From an uncultured Bacteroidales bacterium (GTDB lineage: Bacteria > Bacteroidota > Bacteroidia > Bacteroidales > Bacteroidaceae), in the NCBI GenBank assembly GCA_937901185.1, contig CALCHR010000187.1:1-45490 (forward strand): 45,490 nucleotides of DNA, given 5' to 3'. The notes beneath the pieces were generated by a model. It saw nothing but the letters and a program-made list of their open reading frames with translations, did not search any database and was not told the DNA's origin. A program made the translations under genes and the position numbers. The stretch's first letter is position 1; every line of letters begins with the position of its first letter. This document shows positions 9,401-16,892 of the stretch, in pieces.

Positions 9401-10830
9401 TGATATCGTGTACCTCTGTAGGTGTATTCAAAGGCTACGGCTAATACTTGGTCTGTTTGTAATGTTGTTTTAAGAGAAATATAACCCAAAGCGTTATTTA
9501 ATTTGTACTCTGAGGAATTAAGTAATCTTGCAGACTCTAATTTCTCATAGTCGCTTCCGCCTACCAAACCTGCTCCGTCCAAAATTTGTGTGGTCTGAGA
9601 GATGTCGCGTGCTGTGGATAATTGCGAAACCAATGTTTCATAGAGGGTATTAGAACTATTGCTGGGATTGGTATTTCCTCCCATTCCCCACATGGGGTTA
9701 CTTATCCTGGTTTGTTCTCCTAAGTCTGTAAAACCTACGATGTTACGATTGTTTGTTGTAGCTCCAGTTTTATTGGTTACCCAAACTTCAATACGCTCAA
9801 TTGTGACACCAGAGAGAATGTTAGGTAGTTGCTTCATGCTCTCGTCGTAGTTGTCTCTAAAGAAATGGGCTAAGAAAAAATGTCTGTTTTCATCGTAGCT
9901 GTCTGCAGAAAATTCATAGTCTGTTAATTGGATACCGCCGCTAGAACTTACACTTTGACTACTTGATTTCTTTTGTGAAACTACAGTTTGTAGCTTTAAT
10001 TTACCAAACTGCATATCAGCTCGTACACCAAAGAGGGATGAAGCACCTCTAATCAAAGAAGAATTAGTTGGCATTGAAATATTACCAGCCTCTATGAGCT
10101 TTATGATCTCATCTTCCTTGCCTTCATATCTCAATTTGATATTCTGGGTATCAAAGTTAAATGTGGCTTCTGAATTATAGTTGAAGTCCATATTGACTTT
10201 GTCACCGACTTTTCCGTTTACGCTGAGGTTTATTTTTTCTTCAAAGTCGAAACCAAAAACTTTTCTATTGCGTTCAGATAGAGAAGGATTGTCAACAAAC
10301 CGGGTATTGGCTCCAATCTTAAGTTCGGCCGAACCTTGTGTCTTGATACGTACACCGCCAGGACCAAAGATTTTGCTCGCAGGACCAAGGTCAAATTTCA
10401 TATCCGTAAAGTCGAATTTTTCCTTGCCTTTGTTCTTAAATTCTTCAGCGTTTTTGCTTTTATAATATTCTCGTATAGAACGATTTGCAGCCCATTCTTG
10501 ATAATCTTCTTCAGTGAGATAAAATGGCGCTTCAAGGAAATTTTCTCCTAACTTTGTACCTAGACGATAGGTGCCAGTTGCTTCATCATAGAATACATCC
10601 GTCTTAAGATTTTCTGGGTCTTTTAGATCAGTAGATAGGTGACGAGTGTCTTTTTCGCTTTGGGCTGTTGTCTTTTTTACCTTAAACTTGGGCTTGATGC
10701 TATCCTTTTTTTCTTCTTCTTGTCCTGCTTGTTTTGGGGAGATAATAGTGCTTGCGGGTATAGAAATAGCTACCGACATAATGGATGTCAGTATCATCAG
10801 CAATAAGATGAGATATTTCTTTCTAAGCAC
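3451..10830 (-). CDS. sprA: SprA/Sov, outer-membrane translocon of type IX secretion
   Basis: The protein has 2459 residues, close to Porphyromonas gingivalis Sov and Flavobacterium SprA (about 2400-2500). It starts with an N-terminal hydrophobic signal (MLRKKYLILLLMILTSIM). The body is rich in Tyr, Asn, Ser and alternating beta-strand patterns, as expected for the giant 36-strand outer-membrane barrel of SprA. The C-terminus ends in a typical outer-membrane strand with terminal FMLNR. In the family, SprA is the pore through which cargo with C-terminal sorting domains crosses the outer membrane. The gene follows ruvA after 49 bases, an arrangement often seen in Bacteroidetes. No other type IX genes (porK, L, M, N, T) are in the window, so a working system cannot be judged from here. 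Three possible cargo proteins are encoded nearby. The reading frame is intact. Confidence 0.93.
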   Translation of the reverse strand: MLRKKYLILLLMILTSIMSVAISIPASTIISPKQAGQEEEKKDSIKPKFKVKKTTAQSEKDTRHLSTDLKDPENLKTDVFYDEATGTYRLGTKLGENFLEAPFYLTEEDYQEWAANRSIREYYKSKNAEEFKNKGKEKFDFTDMKFDLGPASKIFGPGGVRIKTQGSAELKIGANTRFVDNPSLSERNRKVFGFDFEEKINLSVNGKVGDKVNMDFNYNSEATFNFDTQNIKLRYEGKEDEIIKLIEAGNISMPTNSSLIRGASSLFGVRADMQFGKLKLQTVVSQKKSSSQSVSSSGGIQLTDYEFSADSYDENRHFFLAHFFRDNYDESMKQLPNILSGVTIERIEVWVTNKTGATTNNRNIVGFTDLGEQTRISNPMWGMGGNTNPSNSSNTLYETLVSQLSTARDISQTTQILDGAGLVGGSDYEKLESARLLNSSEYKLNNALGYISLKTTLQTDQVLAVAFEYTYRGTRYQVGEFSTDRKDNKEALFVKTLKNTACNPQMGNWDLMMKNVYALGATSIQKEKFRLDIKLLSDTTGVYLSYLPEPSLKNKKILSLMGLDRLDNNNKRNPNGYFDYVEGYTIDASSGRIYFPVVEPFGSNLKKVIGDEEVAKKYVYQELYDSTKTIAKQIAEKNKYLITGQYKATKRDEIQLGAMNIPQGSVVVTAGGQTLMEGSDYTVDYNSGIVKILNKSILDAGTAINVSLESNTDYGMQRKTMVGFNFQYDFSKNFQIGGTFMHLGEKPLTTKVAMGSEPLNNTIWGLNVAWKKQSQWLTDMLDKLPLLHCTAPSSINFQAEFAQLIAGKNKGSQGNASYVDDFENAKSNIDISTPSEWTISSCPSFFPEAKYINDIRYGFNRALLAWYYIDPLFTRRSSSLTPGHIKGDLAQLSDPDVMEVYKRDLFPNQQINYQESATLNVLNLAYYPNERGPYNLDPSLDQDGHLLNPHKRWGGMMRKLETSDFETANIEYIEFWLMDPFIKARENGKDLSGDLYFNLGEISEDVLKDGKKFYESGMPTDGDPSQYTENIWGRVPTQNSITYAFNTSSNSREKQDVGYNGLTSEEEATYPTYQNYLAQIQGIVRPEVYDSILKSPSADKYHYFRGSDYDANQTSILNRYKYINNPNGNSASADRSPESYSTAYKTTPDVEDINQDYTLNEYEKYYQYRVRIAPEYLSVGQNFIVDQRNTRIKTRDGNWKDVTWYLFRIPVDQYEKREGGINDFSSIRFMRMFMTGFQNPVVLRLATLDLVHGEWRGYEQALYAGKSPDVSGSMSISAVNFEENNEKIPVNYVIPPGISRVIDPGQSQVLQNNEQALSLTVKNLASGDARAVYKNTSLDLRRYKHLQMFAHANSLPEDNTLEDGQTSLFIRLGSDYKNNFYEYEIPLTVTPEGKYAQSDAGARAVWPEANMLDIDLSILTATKKNRNKQKALGLASYVELYSEYDPEKPNNKISVMGNPSLGEIRTIMIGVRNNSRSVKSVEVWANELRLQQFSNKGGWAAKSSLNLQLSDVATINLSGHIETDGFGGLEESVSQRRDDNLYQYSITTNLELGKFLPEKAKLQAPIYYSYSKERTVPRYNPLDTDMELRDALDAMANEHERDSLKSIAEKVVINKNFSITGARFNISTKRHPMPYDPSNFTIGYAQSSRHTTGETTAWEKDQNWKWTFNYNYSPNYKTLEPFKKIKSKSKWLKIIKEQNFNYLPQNIGFNSDIVRNYYELQERDMENLDNKTIPLTWSSDFLWNRSFTLRWDLTKNLHMNFSSGTNAEIEQPYTAVNKDLYPTQYDAWKDSIWNSIKHLGTPLTYQQNFDVSWKLPLNKIPLFDWFTSDVKYSATYNWTRGADLTDGTSMGNTIANSRTINGNARINLETLYNHSPFLKKVNRKFATNSSSGKNKKKENKNFTKEIQLRPDTTVKVTHNQKSKRVRVVAIREDGKKYPIRFKVIDNNNILITTQDTTKVKLTVAPQKRKEEQGWYKALEYTARGLMSIRNISISYRNSMNMTIPGFLPTIGDYFGQRNSSGLQPGLDFAFGFAGEDYIHRAAQKGWLQQSDSVITPATTNLAEELQIKATIEPVRNFKIDLTASRNVSKAKSIQYMFAGMPTTQSGSFTMTTISIKTAFEKGGNADNGYKSKSFNKFVASLDKYQQRIEKMYAGATYPKGTALSGQPFDPANGTVNKYSAEVMIPAFLNTYCVSSNSLDIFPALTRLLPNWNVSYSGLAKLKRMKKVFKSFNINHGYKSIYSIGSYNTFSSYMEYMNGFGFVQDVATGNPVPSCMYDISTVSINESFSPLIGIDMTFNNNLTAKVEYRKTRVLTLSMTSQQINETRSDDIVFGVGYKINDLNLFAPKKKVKKSKSGSNSSSSQKGKSNSKGFSNDLNIRLDFSIRNQSALNRDILTSITQATSGNKAIQVSFSADYTLSKYLTITAYYDRQKNTPLLTSSSYPITTQDFGVSLKFMLNR

Positions 10831-10879
10831 GTTCTTCTGAAATTAAAGATAGAAATCTTAGGGTTGTTGAATGGATTTT

Positions 10880-11479
10880 TTACAACATTTTAAGAGCCTG
10901 TTTTACAACCATTTCAACAGGCAAACTAGTATCTGCTTTTACTATTTGTACTACGACCTTGTGGGTGGGAGCAGGGGGGAAACCCAGCATAGTTAAGGCT
11001 GCGACAGCTTCGTCTACTGTTGCTTTGGGATAGCTTTGGTCTGTTGCTGTCGTTGCAGTTGCTTGTTGGGCGGATTCAATAGACAAGACTTTGTCTTTTA
11101 GTTCTACGATGATACGCTGGGCAGCTTTGGGTCCAATACCTTTTATGCTTTTCAAAGATCTTAGGTCTTCACTTTGTATAATACCAGATAACTCAGCAGG
11201 ACTAAATGCTGATAAAATCATTCTTGCTGTTTGACAGCCAATGCCTGAAACAGATATTAGCAATAGGAAAATTTCTCGTTCACTCTTGGCCTTGAATCCA
11301 TATAGCAAATGTGCATCTTCTCGTATCGCTTCATATATATATAGCTTGGCGTCTGTTTTTCCTTGTATGGCAGAGTAAGTGTTGAGTGAAATAAATATTT
11401 GGTAACCTATACCGCCGGCTTCAATTACGGCTTGCATTGGTGTCAGTTCCTCTATTTTTCCTTTGATGTATTCTATCAT
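10880..11479 (-). CDS. ruvA: Holliday junction DNA helicase subunit RuvA
   Basis: The 199-residue length is normal for RuvA. An N-terminal OB fold begins MIEYIKGKIEEL. Two helix-hairpin-helix motifs follow: SVSGIGCQTARMIL at about residues 77-90 and SIKGIGPKAAQRII at about 112-125. The C-terminal three-helix domain, which contacts RuvB, follows an Ala/Thr-rich linker and includes AVAALTMLGF. RuvA tetramers bind Holliday junctions and guide RuvB branch migration. It lies upstream of sprA on the same strand and probably shares its transcript. The fucosidase terminator sits directly upstream, so the ruvA promoter should lie in the 50 bases before its start. Confidence 0.96.
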   Translation of the reverse strand: MIEYIKGKIEELTPMQAVIEAGGIGYQIFISLNTYSAIQGKTDAKLYIYEAIREDAHLLYGFKAKSEREIFLLLISVSGIGCQTARMILSAFSPAELSGIIQSEDLRSLKSIKGIGPKAAQRIIVELKDKVLSIESAQQATATTATDQSYPKATVDEAVAALTMLGFPPAPTHKVVVQIVKADTSLPVEMVVKQALKML

Positions 11480-11530
11480 GGCAGAATCGTATAGCTATTC
11501 TATATAAAAACGTAGTAACTCCTATTTTAT

Positions 11531-11566
11531 TGTATCCCCATCTCTTTATTGGAGATGGGGAATACA
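11531..11566 (-). terminator. Terminator of the fucosidase gene
   Basis: The stem CCCCATCTC / GAGATGGGG (11536-11544 with 11552-11560) is extended by TGTAT / ATACA with one bulged base. On the minus strand it is followed by an AT-rich stretch and begins right after the fucosidase stop codon. Confidence 0.8.
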
Positions 11567-12871
11567 TTATTTATTTTTCTTGAGTTTGATAACAACCACT
11601 TGGTCAGGTGTTTCCTTATTTATATCTACATTAAAGGTTAATATACCGTCTTTTTGTTTGTAGGTAAGTGGAATGTCGTCTCTCAGCAGTTTAACCTCTT
11701 TTACTTTTTCTTGCAATGGTATCTGTACTTCTTTGAGAGTTTCGTCCAATAGATGTACATAGATAAGATTCTCTTTTTGTGTTGTGACAATTTTCTCTTC
11801 CAGTTTGAATGGACCGGCTTCTGTTCCGTAAATACTTTCTCCATAGCAAGCCATCCATTCTCCTATTTCTGAAAGTCGTTGCAGAGCTGCTTGAGGTAAT
11901 TTTCCATCGGGTTGCGGACCTATGTTAAGTAGAAGGTTGGCTCCTTTTCCGGCAGTTCTTGCTAATAGGCGTATCAGCTCTTTTGTGCTCTTGTAGTTTT
12001 GATCTTCTACTTTGTAGCCCCACATGCCGTTCATCGTTTGACACGTTTCGAGTGGCAGGCGACTGATGGCTTGTCCTGAAAGGCCTGCCTTGTTCTCACC
12101 AGGAACATCGCGTTCAAAGATTTGTATATCTTCACCATCAAAAGGAGTCTGGTGGTGATTGTTTCCCACAAGACATGCCGGTTGTAGTTGATGGATTAAG
12201 GCATACTGGTAATCAAGTTGCCAATTGAAAGGGATGCTGTCTTCGTCGTGGTCCCACCATCCGTCGAACCAGATAGCTCCGATTTTTCCATAGTTAGAGA
12301 GAAGTTCTTTGAGCTGTCCGTTCATAAAGTTGTAATAGTTGTCCCAGTCGGGCTTAAGGTTGCGACAAGTGGTTTTACCGGTTCTTCCACGAGGATAGTC
12401 CGGTCGTGTCCAGTCGATATGAGAGTAATAGAGGTGGAGAGCCATGTCTTCTTGGTGGCAGGCTTCGGCTAGTTCTTTTATCACATCGCGACGGAACGGG
12501 GTGTTCATAATATTGTAGTCAGACAGTTTGGTGTCCCACATAGAGAAACCGTCGTGATGTCTGGACGTAAAGCAGATGTAGCGTGCGCCAGAACCTTTAA
12601 TGGCAGACACCCATTCGGTCGCATCAAATTGATGAGGGTAGAAAGCATTGGCTGCTTTGGCATATTCTGTACAATCCAGTTGTTTGTTGGTCATGTACCA
12701 TTCGCCTTGTGCAAACATACTATAGATACCCCAATGGAGGAAGATACCGAAACGGTAGTCATTGAATTTTTCTCGAGATTCCAAAATCTCCTTTGTCGGT
12801 TGGTAGGTTTGTCCTAATCCTGTCTGAAAGATACAGACGAGTAGGGCGAGAAACAGATAAGTTTTTTTCAT
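11567..12871 (-). CDS. Secreted GH29 alpha-L-fucosidase
   Basis: Glycoside hydrolase family 29; it removes terminal fucose from host or dietary glycans. A signal peptide MKKTYLFLALLVCIFQTGLG is visible if translation starts at the second ATG, which is why 12871 is preferred over 12883. Family motifs are in order: FGIFLHWGIYS, then SRHHDGFSMWD, then AIWFDGWWDHDE, in which the Asp of WFDG is the expected nucleophile (about residue 205). The C-terminal part of the catalytic domain has GANLLLNIGPQPDG. A beta-sandwich tail follows. Length is normal for single-domain Bacteroides fucosidases. It appears monocistronic, with its own terminator. The fucose linkage preference cannot be read. Confidence 0.93.
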   Translation of the reverse strand: MKKTYLFLALLVCIFQTGLGQTYQPTKEILESREKFNDYRFGIFLHWGIYSMFAQGEWYMTNKQLDCTEYAKAANAFYPHQFDATEWVSAIKGSGARYICFTSRHHDGFSMWDTKLSDYNIMNTPFRRDVIKELAEACHQEDMALHLYYSHIDWTRPDYPRGRTGKTTCRNLKPDWDNYYNFMNGQLKELLSNYGKIGAIWFDGWWDHDEDSIPFNWQLDYQYALIHQLQPACLVGNNHHQTPFDGEDIQIFERDVPGENKAGLSGQAISRLPLETCQTMNGMWGYKVEDQNYKSTKELIRLLARTAGKGANLLLNIGPQPDGKLPQAALQRLSEIGEWMACYGESIYGTEAGPFKLEEKIVTTQKENLIYVHLLDETLKEVQIPLQEKVKEVKLLRDDIPLTYKQKDGILTFNVDINKETPDQVVVIKLKKNK

Positions 12872-12933
12872 AAATCCAGTCATTAAAGTAACGTAATATC
12901 TGCGTACCTGTTGGTTGGCCGCTCTGTAAGCTA

Positions 12934-12941
12934 CAAAAATA
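12934..12941 (-). promoter_or_regulatory. Candidate -7 box of the fucosidase gene
   Basis: On the minus strand the sequence reads TATTTTTG, a full match to the Bacteroides TAnnTTTG element, about 60 bases before the fucosidase start. No TTTG box is found 19 bases upstream, so only half of the promoter is supported. Confidence 0.45.
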
Positions 12942-12984
12942 CAAAAAAGGCTCTAGAGAAGGGGGTCTTCCTCTAGGAAAATTG

Positions 12985-12992
12985 TAACTTTG
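12985..12992 (+). promoter_or_regulatory. Candidate -7 box of the RNase P RNA gene
   Basis: TAACTTTG matches TAnnTTTG and lies five bases before the expected 5' end of the RNA, the correct distance for a Bacteroides promoter. The -33 region lacks TTTG. It is divergent from the fucosidase promoter. Confidence 0.6.
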
Positions 12993-12997
12993 CAGCA

Positions 12998-13384
12998 AGA
13001 AGCAGTCGGGACGGCTTGTCGCGTGCACTCTTATCAAGTGGTGCAGGAGGAAAGTCTGGGCAGCATAGGGAGCTCCGCTTCCCAATCGGAAGGTGCTCGT
13101 GAGAGCAGATCGGTGTAGAAGAAAATAACCGCCTTTGGTCTTTTAGACCCAAGGGTAAGGGTGAGAAGGTGGGGTAAGAGCCCACCGCTGCAATGGTGAC
13201 ATTGTGGGCTGTGCACTTCGGAGGCTGAAAGTCCGCGTATACCGGCGTCATTAGGGCGTCCCGTCCGATTATCGCCGGAGGGTAGGACGATAGAACTTGT
13301 CGGTGACGGCAAGTCCGGATAAATGACAGGCAGTCTGTTACTTCAGACTACAGAACCCGGCTTATAGTGCCCGGCTGCTTCTTT
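12998..13384 (+). ncRNA. rnpB: RNase P RNA, class A
   Basis: RNA component of the ribozyme that trims tRNA 5' leaders. The 5' end (GAAGCAGTCGGG) and 3' end (CCCGGCTGCTTC) pair as helix P1 with one G-U wobble. The conserved core element GAGGAAAGTC lies near 13048, followed by the usual GGGC, and the distal conserved element ACAGAACCCGGCTTA lies near 13350-13364. Length of about 387 bases suits a Bacteroides RNase P RNA. Ends are set by helix P1 and may be off by a few bases. A T-rich stretch follows the 3' arm. Several reading frames across it are artefacts. Confidence 0.9.
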
Positions 13385-13420
13385 TCTTATGTAGAAAGGC
13401 TATATAAAGGTATTGAAAAA

Positions 13421-13507
13421 CTTAGTAGTTACTTTCGCGTTCTTAGTAGTTACCAAAATTTTCCTAGTAGTTACCGAAATTCACCTAGCTTTTACCGAAG
13501 AAATGGC
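13421..13507. repeat. Tandem ~21-bp repeat of CTAGTAGTTACC type
   Basis: Four degenerate units start at 13421, 13442, 13464 and 13485, each with a (C)TTAGTAGTTAC or CTAGTAGTTACC head. A 35-base stretch (13444-13478) is identical to 26515-26549. The region 13385-13661 between rnpB and the convergent secreted-protein gene holds this repeat and a terminator but no gene. Confidence 0.8.
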
Positions 13508-13597
13508 CTAAAAGTAGTGTTGAAAATCAGAGCATTAAAAGAGACCTTTTTTTGTCTTAAAAAACACTTGCTACATATAGATTATTCTTATAAAAAG

Positions 13598-13635
13598 AAA
13601 CTGGGGATACACCATCGAAAGTGTATCCCCAGTTT
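13598..13635 (-). terminator. Terminator at the end of the polysaccharide block
   Basis: A perfect 15-base-pair stem has AAACTGGGGATACAC at 13598-13612 pairing with 13621-13635 around an eight-base loop. On the minus strand it is followed by TTTCTTTTTAT. It sits 26 bases beyond the stop codon of the last minus-strand gene. Confidence 0.9.
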
Positions 13636-13661
13636 GTAAAGGTCCTTATTCTTTAGTGGAT

Positions 13662-15749
13662 TTATAAAGCTACTTTCTTTGTGATATTCTCGCTTTTCAC
13701 AAGATATACTCCAGAAGGTAGATGAAGGACTATCTTGCTTTCATTTCCTTGATAGAGGCAATGTCCTTTTGTGCTGTATACTTCAAAGTGGGCTTCCTCT
13801 AAGTTGTTGATGTTGAGACAGCCTTTGTTTACCTTGATGTCTAAAAGCTCTGTAGAAGTGCCATCGATACCAGAAAGGTCATCTGTGATGTGTAGTTTGG
13901 TAAAGTAGATATAATTATTGCTTCGTTTACCAGATATGTGCAAACCGAGGTGGTACACTCCGTCTGCTTCAACTTCAAAGGGATCGGTAGAGTAGGCGGT
14001 TTCAGCATCGCTTGCCAATGTTTCAACTGGGCGAAGGGTGCGTGTCATGCCTTCAGCAGTAGGTTGGTTACCGAGGCTGATGCTGAAATCGGCTGTGTAC
14101 TTGTTACTTTCAGAACGCATAAAGAAGTCGGCACGATAAGTTTTTCCACGCTCCAGATAAATGGCCGGTGAGATGATCCAGTCATTATTTTCCGGACTGA
14201 TGGTCCACATATAGGTGGCGCAGGGCATGTGTGTACTTCCTTCCGGCATGTTGCCCCATATCCAGGAGTCGCCGTCATTGTTAGCATCTACTATTGTGTA
14301 GAGAGCATAGCGCATCACGTCTGTCAGGTAGTCTGTAAATGGTACAGAGATGTGTGTGCCTACAGCTACGAGGTTAGAAGCCGCAGCTTCCCCTGTGCGT
14401 CCGTTAAGGTCGGGAGTTAGGATATAATATTGTGCGTTGATACCATCTTTCTCTATGATTTCAGTAAACGTTGTTCCATACTGCATTTCTGCTACTACCT
14501 CTTCTTCGGGCATACGCACAATTTGGTGAATTAGCTGGCTCTCATCTATATAACCTCCATTGATGCCCTTGTCTGATATTTCCCAACTGAGTGTCACTTT
14601 TTTGCCATCAGCCTTTGCTACGATGTTGGTGGGGGCAAGGGGGATATCCATTCCTATATATTTTCTAAATGTATATGGAGTGGCTGCACCGGCGGAGTTA
14701 GAGACGTTGATAACAAAATTATATGTACCTTCATTCTCAAATGTCAATGTAGATTCTACTAAATCTCCGGGGTTACCCTTCCCGCTAGCCATTTGCTTTC
14801 CATTTGCTTCAATACTCCAAGAAAGTTCTCCCTCTAAAGGTTCATCATTGATATCTAGGAAGGGGAGCTCAAATCCAACAATACCTCTTAAAGAGTCCTT
14901 TGTAAAGTTAGTATATACTTCATCTATATTTGTCGGAGTACCAACGGCTTTGGGGGCGGGTTTTACAAAAAGACCGGTAATCTGCTCGCCATTGGGATAA
15001 GTGCTGAGAAGAGTGGCAGCACCGGTGGTGGTGTCAACGGTGTAGAGGGCACCTCCCTTTTCTGTGTAGGCAGACCAATAGAGAGTACCAGATTCCCAGT
15101 CAAAAGTAGCAGACTGGTCTGAGGAAGGCGTTACGCCGGTTGCACCGATAGCAGTTGTGATGGCAGTTTGTTTGTCAATTTTATAGAGTATGCCATCAAT
15201 GCCAATACCATAAAGTTGTCCATCTTTGTCTGCTGCCAGAGCACACATTTGTATAATACTACCAATGGCGGTTTTCTTTGCATCTTCCAAATTCATGGTG
15301 CTTAATACGAAAGAGCCGTCGCCGGTCTCGTTCAAGGATATGGCATAAACCAAACCGGTAGTGGCATCGTATGTCATGTCGCTTGCTATATATGAGTAGT
15401 CAATGCGTGTGGGCTTGTTTTTTAGTTCATAGGTCATAGCCTCAACGTCGGCTACTACATAGGTGGAGATAAGAACTCCGAAATTTAAGAAAGATAATAC
15501 GTAGTATTTTCCGTTAGCGTATACAGCACCACCATTTCCCATCAAAGCAAGGTCGCTGTCGCGCCAGTACAATGTGGGCTTAGCGTCTTGTTGAGCCTCA
15601 ATCGTGTAAAGACCATTTACGATGGTTGGTGAATCACTATAGCGTAAGATCCCACAGAGTGTGGGAGGAGTAGTTTGTGCAACACTGAATACTGTACTCA
15701 GTAAAAGCAATGTTGAGATGATGATTCTTAAGTAGTTAAGTCTGTTCAT
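13662..15749 (-). CDS. Secreted beta-propeller / Fn3 / cleaved-adhesin-like protein with type IX-like tail
   Basis: The protein has 695 residues and a signal peptide (hydrophobic stretch to about residue 24, VAQ cleavage region). Residues ~30-265 have short repeated blade-like segments (GGAVYANGKYYVLS, DMTYDATTGLVYAIS, LAADKDGQLYGIG) typical of a beta-propeller. A fibronectin-III-like module follows at about 365-460 (PTNIVAKADGKKVTLSW). Residues ~465-630 resemble the choice-of-anchor-J/cleaved adhesin fold (DWIISPAIYLERGKTY). The last ~70 residues resemble a type A sorting domain: FEVYSTKGHCLYQG, then LPSGVYLVK and a basic end KKVAL. Inference: exported to the surface through SprA. Ligand unknown. 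It is the last gene of the polysaccharide block, 39 bases after its neighbour. Confidence 0.75.
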   Translation of the reverse strand: MNRLNYLRIIISTLLLLSTVFSVAQTTPPTLCGILRYSDSPTIVNGLYTIEAQQDAKPTLYWRDSDLALMGNGGAVYANGKYYVLSFLNFGVLISTYVVADVEAMTYELKNKPTRIDYSYIASDMTYDATTGLVYAISLNETGDGSFVLSTMNLEDAKKTAIGSIIQMCALAADKDGQLYGIGIDGILYKIDKQTAITTAIGATGVTPSSDQSATFDWESGTLYWSAYTEKGGALYTVDTTTGAATLLSTYPNGEQITGLFVKPAPKAVGTPTNIDEVYTNFTKDSLRGIVGFELPFLDINDEPLEGELSWSIEANGKQMASGKGNPGDLVESTLTFENEGTYNFVINVSNSAGAATPYTFRKYIGMDIPLAPTNIVAKADGKKVTLSWEISDKGINGGYIDESQLIHQIVRMPEEEVVAEMQYGTTFTEIIEKDGINAQYYILTPDLNGRTGEAAASNLVAVGTHISVPFTDYLTDVMRYALYTIVDANNDGDSWIWGNMPEGSTHMPCATYMWTISPENNDWIISPAIYLERGKTYRADFFMRSESNKYTADFSISLGNQPTAEGMTRTLRPVETLASDAETAYSTDPFEVEADGVYHLGLHISGKRSNNYIYFTKLHITDDLSGIDGTSTELLDIKVNKGCLNINNLEEAHFEVYSTKGHCLYQGNESKIVLHLPSGVYLVKSENITKKVAL

Positions 15750-15788
15750 AATGAGTATATTTATATTTGTAAGTTACATAGAGTAATA

Positions 15789-16868
15789 TTATAGATATCC
15801 GTGCTTTCTTCTCCAGCAGTATTGCCAGAGTTTGAAAAGAGGACTCCATAGGACCTCGTCAGGATAGTGGAATAGAAAACGGAAATTGCGCCTTGTCTTT
15901 CTGATAAAACGCATCCCACGGCTTTCATTCTCGGGCTTGTTTACACGCATGTCGTAATGACCAAAGTTGCCAGCTTCCATGATTTCCTCAAGCAAGAATT
16001 TTCCGGCTATGGCATCTGGTTTTGTTAAGAGAAATTTGTCCTCAAGTCCAAAAACCTCTTGTTCAACATACATAACAGCTGCCGTAAAGCGCTTCATCCT
16101 AAGTCTTTTAAGGATATAGAGAGTCTGTTCTTTTTCCTCATCGCTTGTTCCTTGCTTTAATAAATAGTAGTAGTCTAAAAGTTGGCGTAGCCCAATTCCT
16201 TCATCGAATAAGTGCCTATAAATATGTACCAATAAGAAAATTCTGTTTACTTCAGCGGTGGGCACATTGATTATCCTGCCATTGGGTAATTCTTTTTCAT
16301 TGAGAAATTGGCTATTCTTTTTCTCTTGGAAGAAACTTTGTATTTCTTTGTTGGAAAAATAGGAGTTCATCCATGTTGGAGTGAAATGAACCTCTACTTC
16401 AGTTCCTTCCAGTACAGGAAAGTCTGCATGATGATATACAATTCCAGAAACTGGTGCCTCTTGACAAATGTATTTAATGATAGAATCCCGACTACCATCC
16501 AACCAAATGTCTATATCTCCAGGCTGTCTTAATAAAGGGTTGGGGTAGAGTAGGGCATTACCTTGTCCTTTTAATATAACAGACTGAAAGTTGTCTTGCT
16601 TAAAGCGATCGCTGACATCAGCGGTCTGCTCGTTGAGCAACCTATTGTATTGTTTAATCTTATCAGCAAATACATACCAGGATAACAATAAGTCGGTTGG
16701 AGGTTTATGTTGGTCTGGCAATTTCATAATTCCTTCCAACAATACACCTGTCAAAGCTTGTTTCTGAGCCACGGAAAATAGTTCTTCCCATTCTTTTTCT
16801 GAGACAGAAAAAGTGGGAACTTTTTTGGTGGATACAGATATACGTATCAGTTGGAAAAAAGGATTCAT
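15789..16868 (-). CDS. Nucleotidyltransferase family protein
   Basis: The 359-residue protein resembles the uncharacterised nucleotidyltransferase family PF14907. The diagnostic stretch is VILKGQGNALLYPNP at about residues 97-111, followed by GDIDIWLDG, where Asp118 and Asp120 would be the metal-binding pair of the polymerase-beta fold. Cytoplasmic, with no signal peptide or membrane segments. Relatives are common in Bacteroides surface-polysaccharide loci, but the reaction is not established. It lies 24 bases after the WecG/TagA-type gene and is presumably in the same transcript. Confidence 0.75.
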   Translation of the reverse strand: MNPFFQLIRISVSTKKVPTFSVSEKEWEELFSVAQKQALTGVLLEGIMKLPDQHKPPTDLLLSWYVFADKIKQYNRLLNEQTADVSDRFKQDNFQSVILKGQGNALLYPNPLLRQPGDIDIWLDGSRDSIIKYICQEAPVSGIVYHHADFPVLEGTEVEVHFTPTWMNSYFSNKEIQSFFQEKKNSQFLNEKELPNGRIINVPTAEVNRIFLLVHIYRHLFDEGIGLRQLLDYYYLLKQGTSDEEKEQTLYILKRLRMKRFTAAVMYVEQEVFGLEDKFLLTKPDAIAGKFLLEEIMEAGNFGHYDMRVNKPENESRGMRFIRKTRRNFRFLFHYPDEVLWSPLFKLWQYCWRRKHGYL

Positions 16869-16892
16869 GAATGTAACAGAAGAATTTGGAAA

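Noticed and set aside
12759..13312. Several minus-strand reading frames of about 90-108 residues
   Set aside because: They cover the RNase P RNA gene and its promoter and show no protein-like features.
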